A stretch of 64,000 bases of DNA from JBFXJF01 sp050175155 (GTDB lineage: Bacteria > Bacillota > Bacilli > Tepidibacillales > Tepidibacillaceae). Below, in pieces: positions 8,160-16,463 of this stretch. The notes beneath the pieces are model-generated. The model did no database searches. It saw only the letters and a list, made by a program, of their open reading frames with translations, and had not been told where the DNA came from. Each line of letters opens with the position of its first letter. The stretch's first letter is position 1. The DNA lies in the NCBI GenBank assembly GCA_050175155.1, contig JBFXJF010000008.1, positions 27,088 through 91,087 of the forward strand, read 5' to 3'. The position numbers and the translations under genes are program-made.

Positions 8160-8471
8160 ATGAAAAATATGAATCAAATGATGAAACAAGTTAAGAAAAT
8201 GCAACAAGAGATGGAAAAAGCACAGGAAGGATTAAAGGATAAAACAATTGAAACTACTGTTGGTGGTGGAATGGTTGCAGTTGTTGCAAATGGGCATAAA
8301 CAAATAGTTAGCATTACAATAAATAAAGATGTGGTTGATCCAAATGATATAGAGATGTTACAAGACTTAGTTCTTACTGCAGTTAATGATGCACTAAACC
8401 AAGTTGATAAGATGGTATCAGAGGATCTAGGGAAATATACAGGTGGGTTAAATATTCCTGGTTTATTATAG
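8160..8471 (+). CDS. nucleoid-associated protein, YbaB/EbfC family
   Basis: Small dimeric DNA-binding protein of 103 residues, orthologous by position to B. subtilis YaaK. The N-terminal helix is rich in Met, Gln and Lys; the central segment ETTVGGGMVAVVANGHKQ and the C-terminal DALNQVDKMVSEDLGKYTGG are typical. The family lies between dnaX and recR in many bacteria and is linked to nucleoid organisation and recombination; the exact role is not settled. The ribosome site GGGGGT precedes ATG 8160. Confidence 0.94.
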   Translation: MKNMNQMMKQVKKMQQEMEKAQEGLKDKTIETTVGGGMVAVVANGHKQIVSITINKDVVDPNDIEMLQDLVLTAVNDALNQVDKMVSEDLGKYTGGLNIPGLL

Positions 8472-8483
8472 AAAGGATACTAT

Positions 8484-9086
8484 ATGTCATATAATTATCC
8501 AGAACCAATAGCAAAACTAATTGAAGGTTTTACCAGATTACCGGGGATTGGACCTAAAACAGCACAAAGATTAGCGTTTTATGTACTCAAAATGAAAGAG
8601 GAAGAAGTATATAATATTGCAAGTGCATTAATTAACGTAAGAAAAAACTTAACAAACTGTACAAAGTGCCATAATATAACTGTATCAAACCCCTGCATGA
8701 TTTGTTCTGATAAAACTAGGGATAATTCAGTAATTTGTATTGTTCAGGAACCTAAAGATATTATTGCTATAGAGAGAACGGGAGAATATCATGGTCTTTA
8801 CCATGTTTTAAATGGAGCAATTTCACCGATGGAGGGTATAGGTCCAGAGGAATTAAAGCTAAGGGAATTGATATTAAGACTTAATGATGAAGATGTAACT
8901 GAGATAATTATAGCTACAAATCCTAATATAGAGGGAGAAGCAACGGCAATATATATTTCAAAACTAATCAAATCCATAGGAATTAAGGTAACTAGGATTG
9001 CACATGGTCTTCCAGTTGGTGGGGACTTGGATTATGCGGATGAGGTTACATTAACAAAAGCTTTAGAGGGAAGAATATTACTATGA
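8484..9086 (+). CDS. recR: recombination mediator protein RecR
   Basis: Ring-forming DNA-binding protein that acts with RecO (and RecF) to load RecA at gaps. 200 residues. The helix-hairpin-helix is at FTRLPGIGPKTAQRLAF, the four-cysteine zinc finger at CTKC-(x8)-CMIC around 57-72, and the Toprim domain follows with ICIVQEPKDI and ATNPNIEGEATA. Third gene of the dnaX operon, 12 bases after ybaB, followed by a strong terminator. Confidence 0.97.
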   Translation: MSYNYPEPIAKLIEGFTRLPGIGPKTAQRLAFYVLKMKEEEVYNIASALINVRKNLTNCTKCHNITVSNPCMICSDKTRDNSVICIVQEPKDIIAIERTGEYHGLYHVLNGAISPMEGIGPEELKLRELILRLNDEDVTEIIIATNPNIEGEATAIYISKLIKSIGIKVTRIAHGLPVGGDLDYADEVTLTKALEGRILL

Positions 9087-9119
9087 TTATATAAATATAT
9101 TTTTAAAGTAACGACAAGG

Positions 9120-9160
9120 GATTGAGTTCTGTGTGATACAGGATTCAATCTTTATTGTTT
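9120..9160 (+). terminator. terminator of the dnaX-ybaB-recR operon
   Basis: GATTGAGTTCTGT pairs with ACAGGATTCAATC (13 bp with two G-U pairs, 5-base loop), followed by a T-rich tail. Confidence 0.75.
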
Positions 9161-9232
9161 ATTTAAATCATAGATGATACTTGTCATATTTAATAAATAA
9201 TAAGCTATATATGTATTAAAGGAGGTTGTAAA

Positions 9233-9442
9233 ATGCTCTTATACTTTCTTAAAAAAAAATTAATAAATGATAATACAATTTATAAAAATATATTAAAAGA
9301 AGTTGCTAGAGCAAAAAAGGACTGGGAACAAGCGCATAACAGGTTCAATGAAGTTAATGATCCAGATGCAATTGATTACGTTATATATTATATTATAGCT
9401 GCCGAAAGAAGATATATGTATCTAATAAATAAGAATAAGTAA
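9233..9442 (+). CDS. DUF2508 (YaaL-like) small protein
   Basis: A 69-residue charged helical protein with no signal peptide or membrane segment. The pattern VARAKKDWEQAHNRFNEVNDPDAIDYVIYYIIAAERRY matches the YaaL/DUF2508 family, which lies between recR and bofA in B. subtilis, exactly as here. Function unknown; conservation beside bofA has suggested a sporulation link. The AAAGGAGG ribosome site before ATG 9233 is strong. Confidence 0.85.
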   Translation: MLLYFLKKKLINDNTIYKNILKEVARAKKDWEQAHNRFNEVNDPDAIDYVIYYIIAAERRYMYLINKNK

Positions 9443-9465
9443 AATTGTTTTATAATAAAAAAGTG

Positions 9466-9491
9466 TTAGCTTGATAGCTAATATTTTTTTT
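9466..9491 (+). terminator. terminator after yaaL
   Basis: TTAGCT (9466-9471), loop TGAT, AGCTAA (9476-9481), then a run of T residues. Confidence 0.65.
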
Positions 9492-9573
9492 AAAAAAAGT
9501 CATAAAATTAGTTTAATTAAATATCTTTCTATATGACATGCTTAAATGTAAGTATAGAAAGGGAGATATAATT

Positions 9574-9849
9574 GTGAATCTAAGCATAGGTTGGTGGTTT
9601 CTAATATTATTAGGGGGTGTTACAGTAGTTACTTTCTTTTGGCAATATATATCCAAATTAATAAAGTTTGGTTGGTATATAATTTTACAAGTAATATTAG
9701 GTATTGTAATTATCTTTTTTTTTAATATATTCGGACAACTTATTAATATGTATATTCCTTTAAATATAATAACAGCCTTTGTTGCTGGAATATTTAGAAT
9801 TCCTGGATTAATTATATTAATTATTATAAAATTATCTATTATTTCATAA
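9574..9849 (+). CDS. bofA: BofA family sporulation membrane protein
   Basis: In Bacillus BofA sits in the outer forespore membrane and holds back the SpoIVFB protease that activates pro-sigma-K. 91 residues, almost wholly hydrophobic, with the end pattern VAGIFRIPGLIILIIIK that resembles the family's C-terminal GxxGIPG-like loop. GTG 9574 is chosen because GGGAGAT lies just upstream; an in-frame ATG at 9538 has no ribosome site and would add 12 polar residues. Order recR-yaaL-bofA supports the call. Confidence 0.85.
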   Translation: MNLSIGWWFLILLGGVTVVTFFWQYISKLIKFGWYIILQVILGIVIIFFFNIFGQLINMYIPLNIITAFVAGIFRIPGLIILIIIKLSIIS

Positions 9850-9967
9850 ATTATATAAAATCTAAAAAAGAAACTTAATAATAATTTAAAATTGGAGTTA
9901 TATTTTAGTGCATAAAATTTTAATATTTGGAAATAATTACATAAAATATTTTATAAGGAGAGGCAAT

Positions 9968-10159
9968 GTGAAATTTAGTAGAAATGGAAAGCTAAAAACT
10001 TGCGCTATATGTGGAACTAAGAAACGTGAAGGGATAAATATACACAGTTACTTTATATGTGCTATTTGTGAAGAAGAAATAGTTCATACTGAGGTTAATA
10101 ATGAAAGGTACACTTTTTTTATAAAGAAAATGAAAGAAAATTTGTTAAAAAATGCTTAA
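9968..10159 (+). CDS. csfB: anti-sigma-G factor Gin/CsfB
   Basis: Zinc protein that, in Bacillus, is made in the forespore and keeps sigma-G (and mother-cell sigma-E) inactive until the right stage. 63 residues, the usual size. Two CxxC knuckles, CAIC at 12-15 and CAIC near 30-33, form a treble-clef-like zinc site, followed by a charged C-terminal helix. GTG 9968 is preferred because AAGGAGAGG precedes it; the longer GTG start at 9908 lacks a ribosome site. It follows bofA as in B. subtilis, without the intervening rRNA operon. Confidence 0.82.
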   Translation: MKFSRNGKLKTCAICGTKKREGINIHSYFICAICEEEIVHTEVNNERYTFFIKKMKENLLKNA

Positions 10160-10196
10160 CTATTAATATATCTATGTATGATATATTAATAGTTAA
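10156..10196 (+). repeat. 17-bp perfect AT-rich hairpin at the csfB stop codon
   Basis: The arms at 10156-10172 and 10180-10196 are perfectly complementary, enclosing TATGTAT. The left arm includes the csfB stop codon. No T run follows, so it is not a standard terminator; a real terminator lies 66 bases further on. A 3' stabiliser is possible. Confidence 0.7.
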
Positions 10197-10261
10197 AATC
10201 CTATGGTAAAATAGAAGCATAAGAAAAAAATACTAAATAAAAATATCAATAAAATACAGAA

Positions 10262-10295
10262 AACACTCTTACCTTTAATCGAAGAGTGTTTTTTC
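10262..10295 (+). terminator. terminator after csfB
   Basis: AACACTCTT (10262-10270) pairs perfectly with AAGAGTGTT (10282-10290), followed by TTTTCT. Confidence 0.8.
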
Positions 10296-10389
10296 TAGTT
10301 AATAGTATATTTATCTTTTCTTTAATAAGTAATTATGGTTAAATAAATACAATTATATTAGCAAATCATTTGAAAGTATTGAGGATTAG

Positions 10390-11871
10390 ATGGATAAAGT
10401 AAAAACACCGTTATTTAAAAAGTTGGTTTCTCATTATAAAAGTTTACCTACATCATTTCATATTCCTGGTCACAAAATGGGAAAAGGATTTAATCCGCAG
10501 GGGAAGGGATATTACAAAGACATTTTAAAAATTGATATGACTGAAATCACTGGTTTGGATGATCTTCATCAACCAAAAAGTGTTATATTAAAAGCAGAAC
10601 AAAAGGCAGCTAGGATATTTAAAGCAGAAAAAACATATTTTTTAGTAAATGGAAGTACTTCTGGTAACTTAGCAATGATTTTAGCAACTTGTAATAGTGG
10701 AGATAAAATAATTGTGCAAAAAAATGCTCACAGATCAGTAATTAATGGTATATTGCTTGCAAGAGCAATACCAATCTATCTTAATCCTGAACCAATTACT
10801 AAACTTGGAATCGCTGGAGGAATAAATGAAATTAGTTTGATTAAAACTCTTGAAACTAATCAAAACGTAAAAGCTGTTTTTATTACTAACCCGAATTATT
10901 ATGGGATAAGTATGAACATAGAGAATATTGTAGATATAGTTCATAGATATAAAATACCCTTATTAGTTGATGAGGCTCATGGAGCCCATTTTGGATTACA
11001 TCCCTCATTTCCAAATTCTGCAATACAGATGGGGGCAGATATAGTAGTCCAATCGACACATAAAACTTTATCAGCAATGACCATGGGCTCTATGCTACAT
11101 GTAAATAGTAAGTATATTGACTTAGATAGATTGCAATTTTTTTTATCAATGGTCCAGACATCTAGCCCATCTTATCCAATTATGGCTTCGTTAGATTTAA
11201 CGTGTGGCTGGATTGAAGATAAGGGAGAAAAATTATGGTCTCCTATTTTAAAGTATATTGATCTGTTTTATCAACAGGCAACATTACTAAGGGAAATAGA
11301 AGTTGTTCATAATTTAAATAAAGAGTATACAACTGACCCATTAAAAATTGTAATCCATAGTAGTAATAATTTTTTATCGGGTCTACAAATTCAAGGCTAT
11401 CTCGAAGAAAAAAGAATTTATACTGAACTAGCAGATTTGTTCAATACCCTGGCTGTGGTATCCTTAGGGACGAGTCATAAAGACTTAAAGTTATTGTTTA
11501 AAAGTCTTGTGAAAATTGAACGAAGTATAGTTAATTATGAAAATAATCAAAGTGAAGTTTTAACATATTTGCAAGACATTTATTCTCAGTACAATTATAA
11601 TGAGGGGCAAGAAGGAATACTATTAGATAAAGTATTGTTTTATAAAAATAAAATAATTCCAATAAATGCTGCAATCGGAGAAATTGCAGCTGAGATGGTT
11701 ATTCCTTATCCTCCAGGAATACCCTTAATACAGATAGGTGAAAGAATTACATATGACTATGTTAAGCACATAATTAGAATGAAAGAGTTAGGGATAAAAA
11801 TGTACGGTCTTTATGGTGATAATTTAGACTGTCTTAAAATTTTTTATAATAGTAATACTTTGTCTAGTTAA
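10390..11871 (+). CDS. Orn/Lys/Arg decarboxylase family PLP enzyme (YaaO-like)
   Basis: Fold-type I PLP-dependent decarboxylase that would remove CO2 from a basic amino acid to give a diamine. 493 residues; the substrate cannot be read from sequence. Near the start is SFHIPGHKMG, in the middle VDEAHGAHFG with the cofactor-contacting Asp, and the Schiff-base lysine is Lys225 in STHKT. The C-terminal PYPPGIPL segment is also typical. It immediately precedes tmk, as yaaO does in B. subtilis. Arginine (speA-like) or lysine decarboxylase are the main alternatives. Confidence 0.88.
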   Translation: MDKVKTPLFKKLVSHYKSLPTSFHIPGHKMGKGFNPQGKGYYKDILKIDMTEITGLDDLHQPKSVILKAEQKAARIFKAEKTYFLVNGSTSGNLAMILATCNSGDKIIVQKNAHRSVINGILLARAIPIYLNPEPITKLGIAGGINEISLIKTLETNQNVKAVFITNPNYYGISMNIENIVDIVHRYKIPLLVDEAHGAHFGLHPSFPNSAIQMGADIVVQSTHKTLSAMTMGSMLHVNSKYIDLDRLQFFLSMVQTSSPSYPIMASLDLTCGWIEDKGEKLWSPILKYIDLFYQQATLLREIEVVHNLNKEYTTDPLKIVIHSSNNFLSGLQIQGYLEEKRIYTELADLFNTLAVVSLGTSHKDLKLLFKSLVKIERSIVNYENNQSEVLTYLQDIYSQYNYNEGQEGILLDKVLFYKNKIIPINAAIGEIAAEMVIPYPPGIPLIQIGERITYDYVKHIIRMKELGIKMYGLYGDNLDCLKIFYNSNTLSS

Positions 11872-11886
11872 ATGGAGGAAATTATT

Positions 11887-12540
11887 GTGAGAGGGTTATT
11901 TATTACATTTGAGGGACCGGACGGTTCAGGGAAAACTACGCAGTTAAAATTATTAGCTGATTATTTAGTCGAAAAGGGGTATAAGGTTTTTACAACAAGA
12001 GATCCCGGTGGAACAATCATAAGTGACAAAATAAGAGGGATATTGTTAGAGCCTGAACATGAAGAGCTTATAAGTCAAACGGAAATATTATTATATGCTT
12101 CTTCAAGAGCCCAACTTGTTCATGAAGTAATTATACCAGCAATTAATCAAGGGAAGATTGTTCTTTGTGATAGGTATATCGATGCAAGTATAGCATACCA
12201 AGCATATGGGTTAGGTGTTAGTCAAAAGATTGTAGAGCAAATAAATGATTTTGCTAGTTCAGGATTACAACCAACAAGAACATATTTACTAAATATAAAT
12301 CCAGAAATAGGGATAAACCGAGCGTTGAAAAGAGTGAATAATGAATTCAATAATAAACTGGATAGGATAGAGCAAAAAGATATTGAATATCATCGAAAAG
12401 TACATGAAGGTTTTTCAAAATTAGCTAGAGAAGATAGTAATAGAATAGTTGAAATTGACGGTGAAAAAACAATAGATAAGATATTTCAGTTAATAAGAGA
12501 TGATTTTGAATTATTTTTACAATTAAAAGGAGGAGATTAA
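11887..12540 (+). CDS. tmk: thymidylate kinase
   Basis: Phosphorylates dTMP to dTDP for DNA synthesis. 217 residues from GTG 11887. P-loop GPDGSGKTT is at 10-18, the DRY-like DRYIDASIAYQ segment binds dTMP, and the lid region follows near residue 150. The GTG is chosen because GGAGG lies 8 bases upstream (11874-11878); the ATG at 11872 directly abuts the previous stop and would place that ribosome site inside the gene. First of a tight tmk-darA-yaaR-holB-ricT-yabA run. Confidence 0.95.
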   Translation: MRGLFITFEGPDGSGKTTQLKLLADYLVEKGYKVFTTRDPGGTIISDKIRGILLEPEHEELISQTEILLYASSRAQLVHEVIIPAINQGKIVLCDRYIDASIAYQAYGLGVSQKIVEQINDFASSGLQPTRTYLLNINPEIGINRALKRVNNEFNNKLDRIEQKDIEYHRKVHEGFSKLAREDSNRIVEIDGEKTIDKIFQLIRDDFELFLQLKGGD

Positions 12541-12541
12541 C

Positions 12542-12871
12542 TTGAAGTTAATAGTAGCTATTGTACAAGATAAAGATAGTAATCGACTTTCTAATGCATT
12601 GGTGGTAAAAAATATTAGAGCAACAAAATTGGCAAGTACAGGCGGGTTTTTAAAAGCAGGTAATACAACTTTTTTTATTGGGGTAGAAGATAATAACATT
12701 GATGATGTTTTAGAAGTAATAAAAATAAATTGTAGAACAAGAAAACAGGTAGTTTCGCCAGTATCATCGTTTAGTGGTAATGCAGACTCGTATATTACTT
12801 ATCCTATAGAGGTTGAGGTAGGGGGAGCAAAAGTATTTATTTTACCAGTTGAAAGTGTTTATCAATTTTAA
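12542..12871 (+). CDS. darA: cyclic-di-AMP receptor, PII-like (DarA/YaaQ)
   Basis: Trimeric PII-like protein that binds c-di-AMP; its downstream target is unknown. 109 residues. The family pattern LSTGGFLKAGNTT appears here as LASTGGFLKAGNTTFFIG, with the long T-loop analogue near residues 60-80 (KQVVSPVSSFSGNADSY). The start is TTG 12542 with an AAAGGAGGAG ribosome site overlapping the end of tmk. Order tmk-yaaQ-yaaR-holB is the same in Bacillus. Confidence 0.93.
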   Translation: MKLIVAIVQDKDSNRLSNALVVKNIRATKLASTGGFLKAGNTTFFIGVEDNNIDDVLEVIKINCRTRKQVVSPVSSFSGNADSYITYPIEVEVGGAKVFILPVESVYQF

Positions 12872-12882
12872 GGGTGATAAAG

Positions 12883-13326
12883 ATGAAAATCGAGCATGGA
12901 TTTCAAGATAAACAAATTAAAATTCTTTCAAGCAAAAATTTGAATAATATAGAAAAAAATAAGGATTTCTCTGATTTTTTACAAGAGGAACATCAACATC
13001 AAACAAAGGAACAATTAAACCAACTTTTAGTAAAAATTGATGATCAAGGGAAAAAGTTGTTAATAAGTAGAAATTTACGTGAATTATCAGCGTATAAGGC
13101 ACTTATTAAACAGTTTATGGATGAAGTAATAGGCAGCACGCTTTTATTGGAGGATAAATTTAGTTATGACAATATAGGTCGAAAAAAAAAATATAAAATT
13201 ATTAAAGAGATAGATGAAAAGCTTGTTAGTTTGGCTAATATGATACTAGAAAAAGAGTCTGACAAGTTAAGTATTTTGCAACAAATGGGTGATATCAAAG
13301 GATTAATTATTAACCTATATTATTAA
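12883..13326 (+). CDS. YaaR family protein (DUF327)
   Basis: 147 residues, helical and charged, no membrane segment. The length and the C-terminal LANMILEKESDKLSILQQMGDIKGLIINLYY match the YaaR/DUF327 family that sits between yaaQ and holB in Firmicutes. Function unknown. ATG 12883 is preferred over GTG 12874 because GGTGAT at 12872-12877 makes a good ribosome site for it. Confidence 0.85.
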   Translation: MKIEHGFQDKQIKILSSKNLNNIEKNKDFSDFLQEEHQHQTKEQLNQLLVKIDDQGKKLLISRNLRELSAYKALIKQFMDEVIGSTLLLEDKFSYDNIGRKKKYKIIKEIDEKLVSLANMILEKESDKLSILQQMGDIKGLIINLYY

Positions 13327-13369
13327 AGGTATAAATATTATTATTGGCATGAAAGTAAGGTTGATAAAT

Positions 13370-14350
13370 ATGGCGTTAGCTGAAATAATTGGGCAAAATC
13401 ATATTATAGAACAATTAGTTGGGGTGTTAAAGCATCAGAGAGTCGCGCATGCATATATATTTTCTGGACCGGAGGGTGTAGGGAAAAAAAAGATGGCCCT
13501 TGAATTTGCTAAAGCTTTAAACTGCCTATGTTTTGAAAAAGATAATTGTGGTATGTGCGTAAATTGCATTAAAATAAATAATATGAATCATCCTGATGTT
13601 ATATGGATTGGGCCGGAAGGCAAGTCAATTAAAATAGATCAAATAAGGCAACTACATAAAGATATTAATTTTATTCCTTATGGTGTTAAACATAAAGTCT
13701 TTATAATTCAACAGGCAGAATTATTAACACAACAAGCAGCAAACAGTTTATTGAAATTTTTAGAAGAGCCTGAAGAGCGAATAGTAGCAATCCTGTTGGT
13801 AGACAACTATAATCAACTTTTAACAACTATAAAATCGAGGTGTCAGATTATAAATTTTTCACATCTTGACCCCTATAATATTGCAAAATTAATGGGAGAT
13901 GATGTGGAAATAACAAATGATTTACTAATAGCAGCACATATGACAAGCGATATTGATGATATTAAGAAATATTATAAATCCGATGAGTTTGCAAAATTAA
14001 AAAATTTAATGATACAATGGGTTGAAGAAATTTTATATAAAAAATATGAAGCTCTTAACACTATTAACAAAATAGTTAGCATGGATGAAATAAAAGAGGA
14101 TAGTCAAAAATTTTTGAAGTTATTATTGTTATGGTATAAAGATCTTATTAATATTAAACTAGGAAGAAATGAGCATATTGTTTTTAAAGATTATCTGAGT
14201 AATTTGAGTAAACAATCATTAATTTTATCAGAGAAAAAAATATTAGATTATATAGAAGAGATTATAAAAATTGAAAAAAAAATTAGTTCTAATGTTAATT
14301 TTCAAATATCATTAGAAAATTTAATTCTATCTTTTTGGGAGGGAAAATAG
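13370..14350 (+). CDS. holB: DNA polymerase III subunit delta prime
   Basis: Clamp-loader subunit paralogous to DnaX but without ATPase activity. 326 residues from ATG 13370. The P-loop is degenerate (GPEGVGKKK, lacking the usual GKT threonine), a cysteine cluster CLCFEKDNCGMCVNC makes the zinc module, and the SRC motif appears as KSRCQ. ATG 13370 has AAGG at usable distance; ATG 13349 would add seven residues and has a poorer ribosome site. It shares its operon with ricT and yabA. Confidence 0.94.
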   Translation: MALAEIIGQNHIIEQLVGVLKHQRVAHAYIFSGPEGVGKKKMALEFAKALNCLCFEKDNCGMCVNCIKINNMNHPDVIWIGPEGKSIKIDQIRQLHKDINFIPYGVKHKVFIIQQAELLTQQAANSLLKFLEEPEERIVAILLVDNYNQLLTTIKSRCQIINFSHLDPYNIAKLMGDDVEITNDLLIAAHMTSDIDDIKKYYKSDEFAKLKNLMIQWVEEILYKKYEALNTINKIVSMDEIKEDSQKFLKLLLLWYKDLINIKLGRNEHIVFKDYLSNLSKQSLILSEKKILDYIEEIIKIEKKISSNVNFQISLENLILSFWEGK

Positions 14351-14353
14351 TTT

Positions 14354-15172
14354 GTGTATACAGTTGTAGGAGTACGCTTTAAAAAAGCTGGTAAAATATA
14401 TTATTTTGATCCAGGTGATATGATAATTAGTAAAAATGAGTATGTGATAGTAGAAACAGCAAGAGGAATAGAATATGGCGAGGTAATTATTGGGAATAAG
14501 GTGTTGAATGAAGAGGAAGTTGTTTTACCCCTTAAAAAAGTCTTGAGGATGGGAAATGAAGATGACGCTTTAGTTGTGCAAAAAAATAAGTTGGATGCTA
14601 AAGAAACCTTTTATGTTTGTCAGGAAAAAATAAAAAAACACGAACTAGATATGAAGTTAATTGATGTAGAATATACATTTGATCGTAATAAAATTATTTT
14701 TTATTTTACAGCAGAGGGTAGGGTAGATTTTAGGGAGTTAGTAAAGGATTTAGCCGTTGTTTTTAAAACAAGAATTGAATTAAGACAAATTGGTGTTAGG
14801 GATGAAGCCAAAATGTTAGGAGGAATAGGGCAATGTGGAAGGGTACTATGTTGCACAACATTCCTAGGTGATTTTGATCCAGTCTCAATAAAAATGGCTA
14901 AAGATCAAAAATTATCATTAAATCCGATAAAGATATCTGGCTTATGTAGTAGACTTATGTGTTGCTTAAAGTATGAGAACGATAATTATGAAAGTGAGAA
15001 CCATAAAGAAAAGTACCCTGGCATTGGAAGTAAGGTTTTAACTTCTTTAGGAGTAGGCAAGGTTGTAGGGATAGATACTTCTGAACGTGGAGTTCGGGTT
15101 AAACTAGAAGAATCAGATAAAGTTGAGATATTTCCGTTAGAAGAGATTGTAGAGGGAGACATAGAATTTTAA
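14354..15172 (+). CDS. ricT: PSP1 domain protein RicT (YaaT)
   Basis: Subunit of the Y-complex (RicT-RicA-RicF), which in Bacillus binds iron-sulfur clusters, tunes RNase Y processing and promotes sporulation. 272 residues. Characteristic features are VGVRFKKAGKIYYF at the start, the central GGIGQCGRVLCCTTF, and CSRLMCCLKYEN; these cysteines are the proposed cluster ligands. The start is GTG 14354 with GGAGGG in the end of holB. ricA and ricF are not in the window. Confidence 0.94.
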   Translation: MYTVVGVRFKKAGKIYYFDPGDMIISKNEYVIVETARGIEYGEVIIGNKVLNEEEVVLPLKKVLRMGNEDDALVVQKNKLDAKETFYVCQEKIKKHELDMKLIDVEYTFDRNKIIFYFTAEGRVDFRELVKDLAVVFKTRIELRQIGVRDEAKMLGGIGQCGRVLCCTTFLGDFDPVSIKMAKDQKLSLNPIKISGLCSRLMCCLKYENDNYESENHKEKYPGIGSKVLTSLGVGKVVGIDTSERGVRVKLEESDKVEIFPLEEIVEGDIEF

Positions 15173-15188
15173 ATCTGGAGTGTGTAAT

Positions 15189-15533
15189 GTGGGAAAGAAT
15201 GAAATTTTTTCACAAGCAGTTGATATTGAAGAGGGATTAAGTAATTTAAATAAAGAGTTTGGTATATTAAAAAATAAAGTTGTTTCTTTATTAGAAGAAA
15301 ATCATCACTTGCATATAGAAAATGAAAAGCTGCGCTTAAGACTAGATAACCAAAACTTTTCATTGAAGAATAATGATAAACAAAAAATAGATAATATTAG
15401 CTTAGTTGGAGAAGGTTATGATAACTTAGCCCGCTTATATCATGAAGGGTTTCATGTATGCAATCTTCATTATGGAAGTCTAAGAATAGACGGGGATTGT
15501 TTATTTTGCTTATCGTTTTTAAATAAATCTTAA
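15189..15533 (+). CDS. yabA: replication initiation control protein YabA
   Basis: Regulator that bridges DnaA and DnaN to limit re-initiation. 114 residues. The N-terminal 60 residues form a leucine-rich coiled coil used for tetramerisation; the C-terminal zinc module reads HEGFHVCNLHYG...GDCLFC with one His and three Cys. GTG 15189 is chosen because GGAG ends at 15180; an in-frame GTG at 15180 would sit inside that site. Last gene of the tmk-yabA run, followed by the second palindromic element. Confidence 0.93.
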   Translation: MGKNEIFSQAVDIEEGLSNLNKEFGILKNKVVSLLEENHHLHIENEKLRLRLDNQNFSLKNNDKQKIDNISLVGEGYDNLARLYHEGFHVCNLHYGSLRIDGDCLFCLSFLNKS

Positions 15534-15559
15534 TTGCTCTTACTTAAAAAAAATAGTAT

Positions 15560-15680
15560 CAGACTGTATAAAAAGTTCTATTCCTACGTTACAGTTAAAT
15601 TGTCCTGTTGATTACCTTATGGTAAACTTCTTTCTGTGATTTTAACTTATCTTGAACTAGAATATTTATTACAGTCTGTT
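15560..15680. repeat. 121-bp dispersed palindromic element, copy B
   Basis: Same ends as copy A at 6267: CAGACTGTATAAAAAGTTCTATT on the left and CTTGAACTAGAA...AGTCTGTT on the right. The middle has diverged, yet it still folds back: copy B has the tip TTACC-TTAT-GGTAA (15613-15626) where copy A has ACTTACGTAAGT. It is intergenic, between yabA and trmN6, with no coding potential. Confidence 0.75.
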
Positions 15681-15716
15681 TTTCTGAAAAAAGTATTCTA
15701 GTTAAAGGTGAAATTG

Positions 15717-16463
15717 ATGATAAATAAATTATATAAGTCCGAAAGATTAGATTATCTGACAAATAATCTTAAAATAATCCAAAGTGATGAAGTTTTCTCT
15801 TTTTCAATGGATGCGGTATTATTGGCTCATTTTCCATCAATACCTAAGAGTGGTAACGTAATAGACCTTTGTTCTGGGAATGGGGTTATACCACTTCTTT
15901 TATCTAATAAAACTAAAGGGAAAATTTATGGAGTTGAGCTACAAGAAAGACTATCAGATATGGCTATAAGAAGTATTGAATTTAATAATTTAACAGATCA
16001 AATTAAAATTATACATGGCGATGCAAAGGATTCGCCTAAGTTATTAGGGAAGGGTAAATTTTCTTTAGTCACTGTCAATCCTCCATATCTTCAATTAAAT
16101 GGTCATGATAAAAATTCAAATAAGTATGTAGCAATTGCAAGACATGAAATACATATTGATTTAACAGAAGTTATTAATGTTAGTAGTCAATTATTAAAAG
16201 TAGGTGGAAGAATAGCAATGGTTCACCGCCCCTCAAGATTGGCCGATATTATAACTTTTTTAAGAGAAAAAAAACTCGAACCAAAAAAAATTAGATTTGT
16301 TCATCCCTATATATCCAAAGAAGCTAATATGGTATTGATTGAAGCTGTTAAGCATGGTGGAAAAGAACTACATATACTTCCCCCTTTAATAATATATAAA
16401 GGGAAGGGTCAATATAGTGATGAAGTTAATAAAATTTATTTTGGTGATAGTTGTGGAAGATAG
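15717..16463 (+). CDS. tRNA1(Val) (adenine37-N6)-methyltransferase-like protein (YabB)
   Basis: SAM-dependent methyltransferase of 248 residues. Motif I reads VIDLCSGNGVIPLLL, and the N6-adenine signature NPPY appears in VTVNPPYLQ, so an adenine N6 methyltransferase acting on tRNA (TrmN6/YfiC type) is likely; the exact position modified is inferred from the family. ATG 15717 has AAGGTG at ideal spacing; GTG 15708 overlaps that site. Order yabA-yabB-yazA-rsmI is as in B. subtilis. Its end overlaps the next gene by 11 bases. Confidence 0.88.
   Translation: MINKLYKSERLDYLTNNLKIIQSDEVFSFSMDAVLLAHFPSIPKSGNVIDLCSGNGVIPLLLSNKTKGKIYGVELQERLSDMAIRSIEFNNLTDQIKIIHGDAKDSPKLLGKGKFSLVTVNPPYLQLNGHDKNSNKYVAIARHEIHIDLTEVINVSSQLLKVGGRIAMVHRPSRLADIITFLREKKLEPKKIRFVHPYISKEANMVLIEAVKHGGKELHILPPLIIYKGKGQYSDEVNKIYFGDSCGR

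Noticed and set aside
15169..15363. 64-codon open frame on the - strand
   Set aside because: Antisense to yabA; Leu/Phe/Tyr-rich shadow without family similarity.
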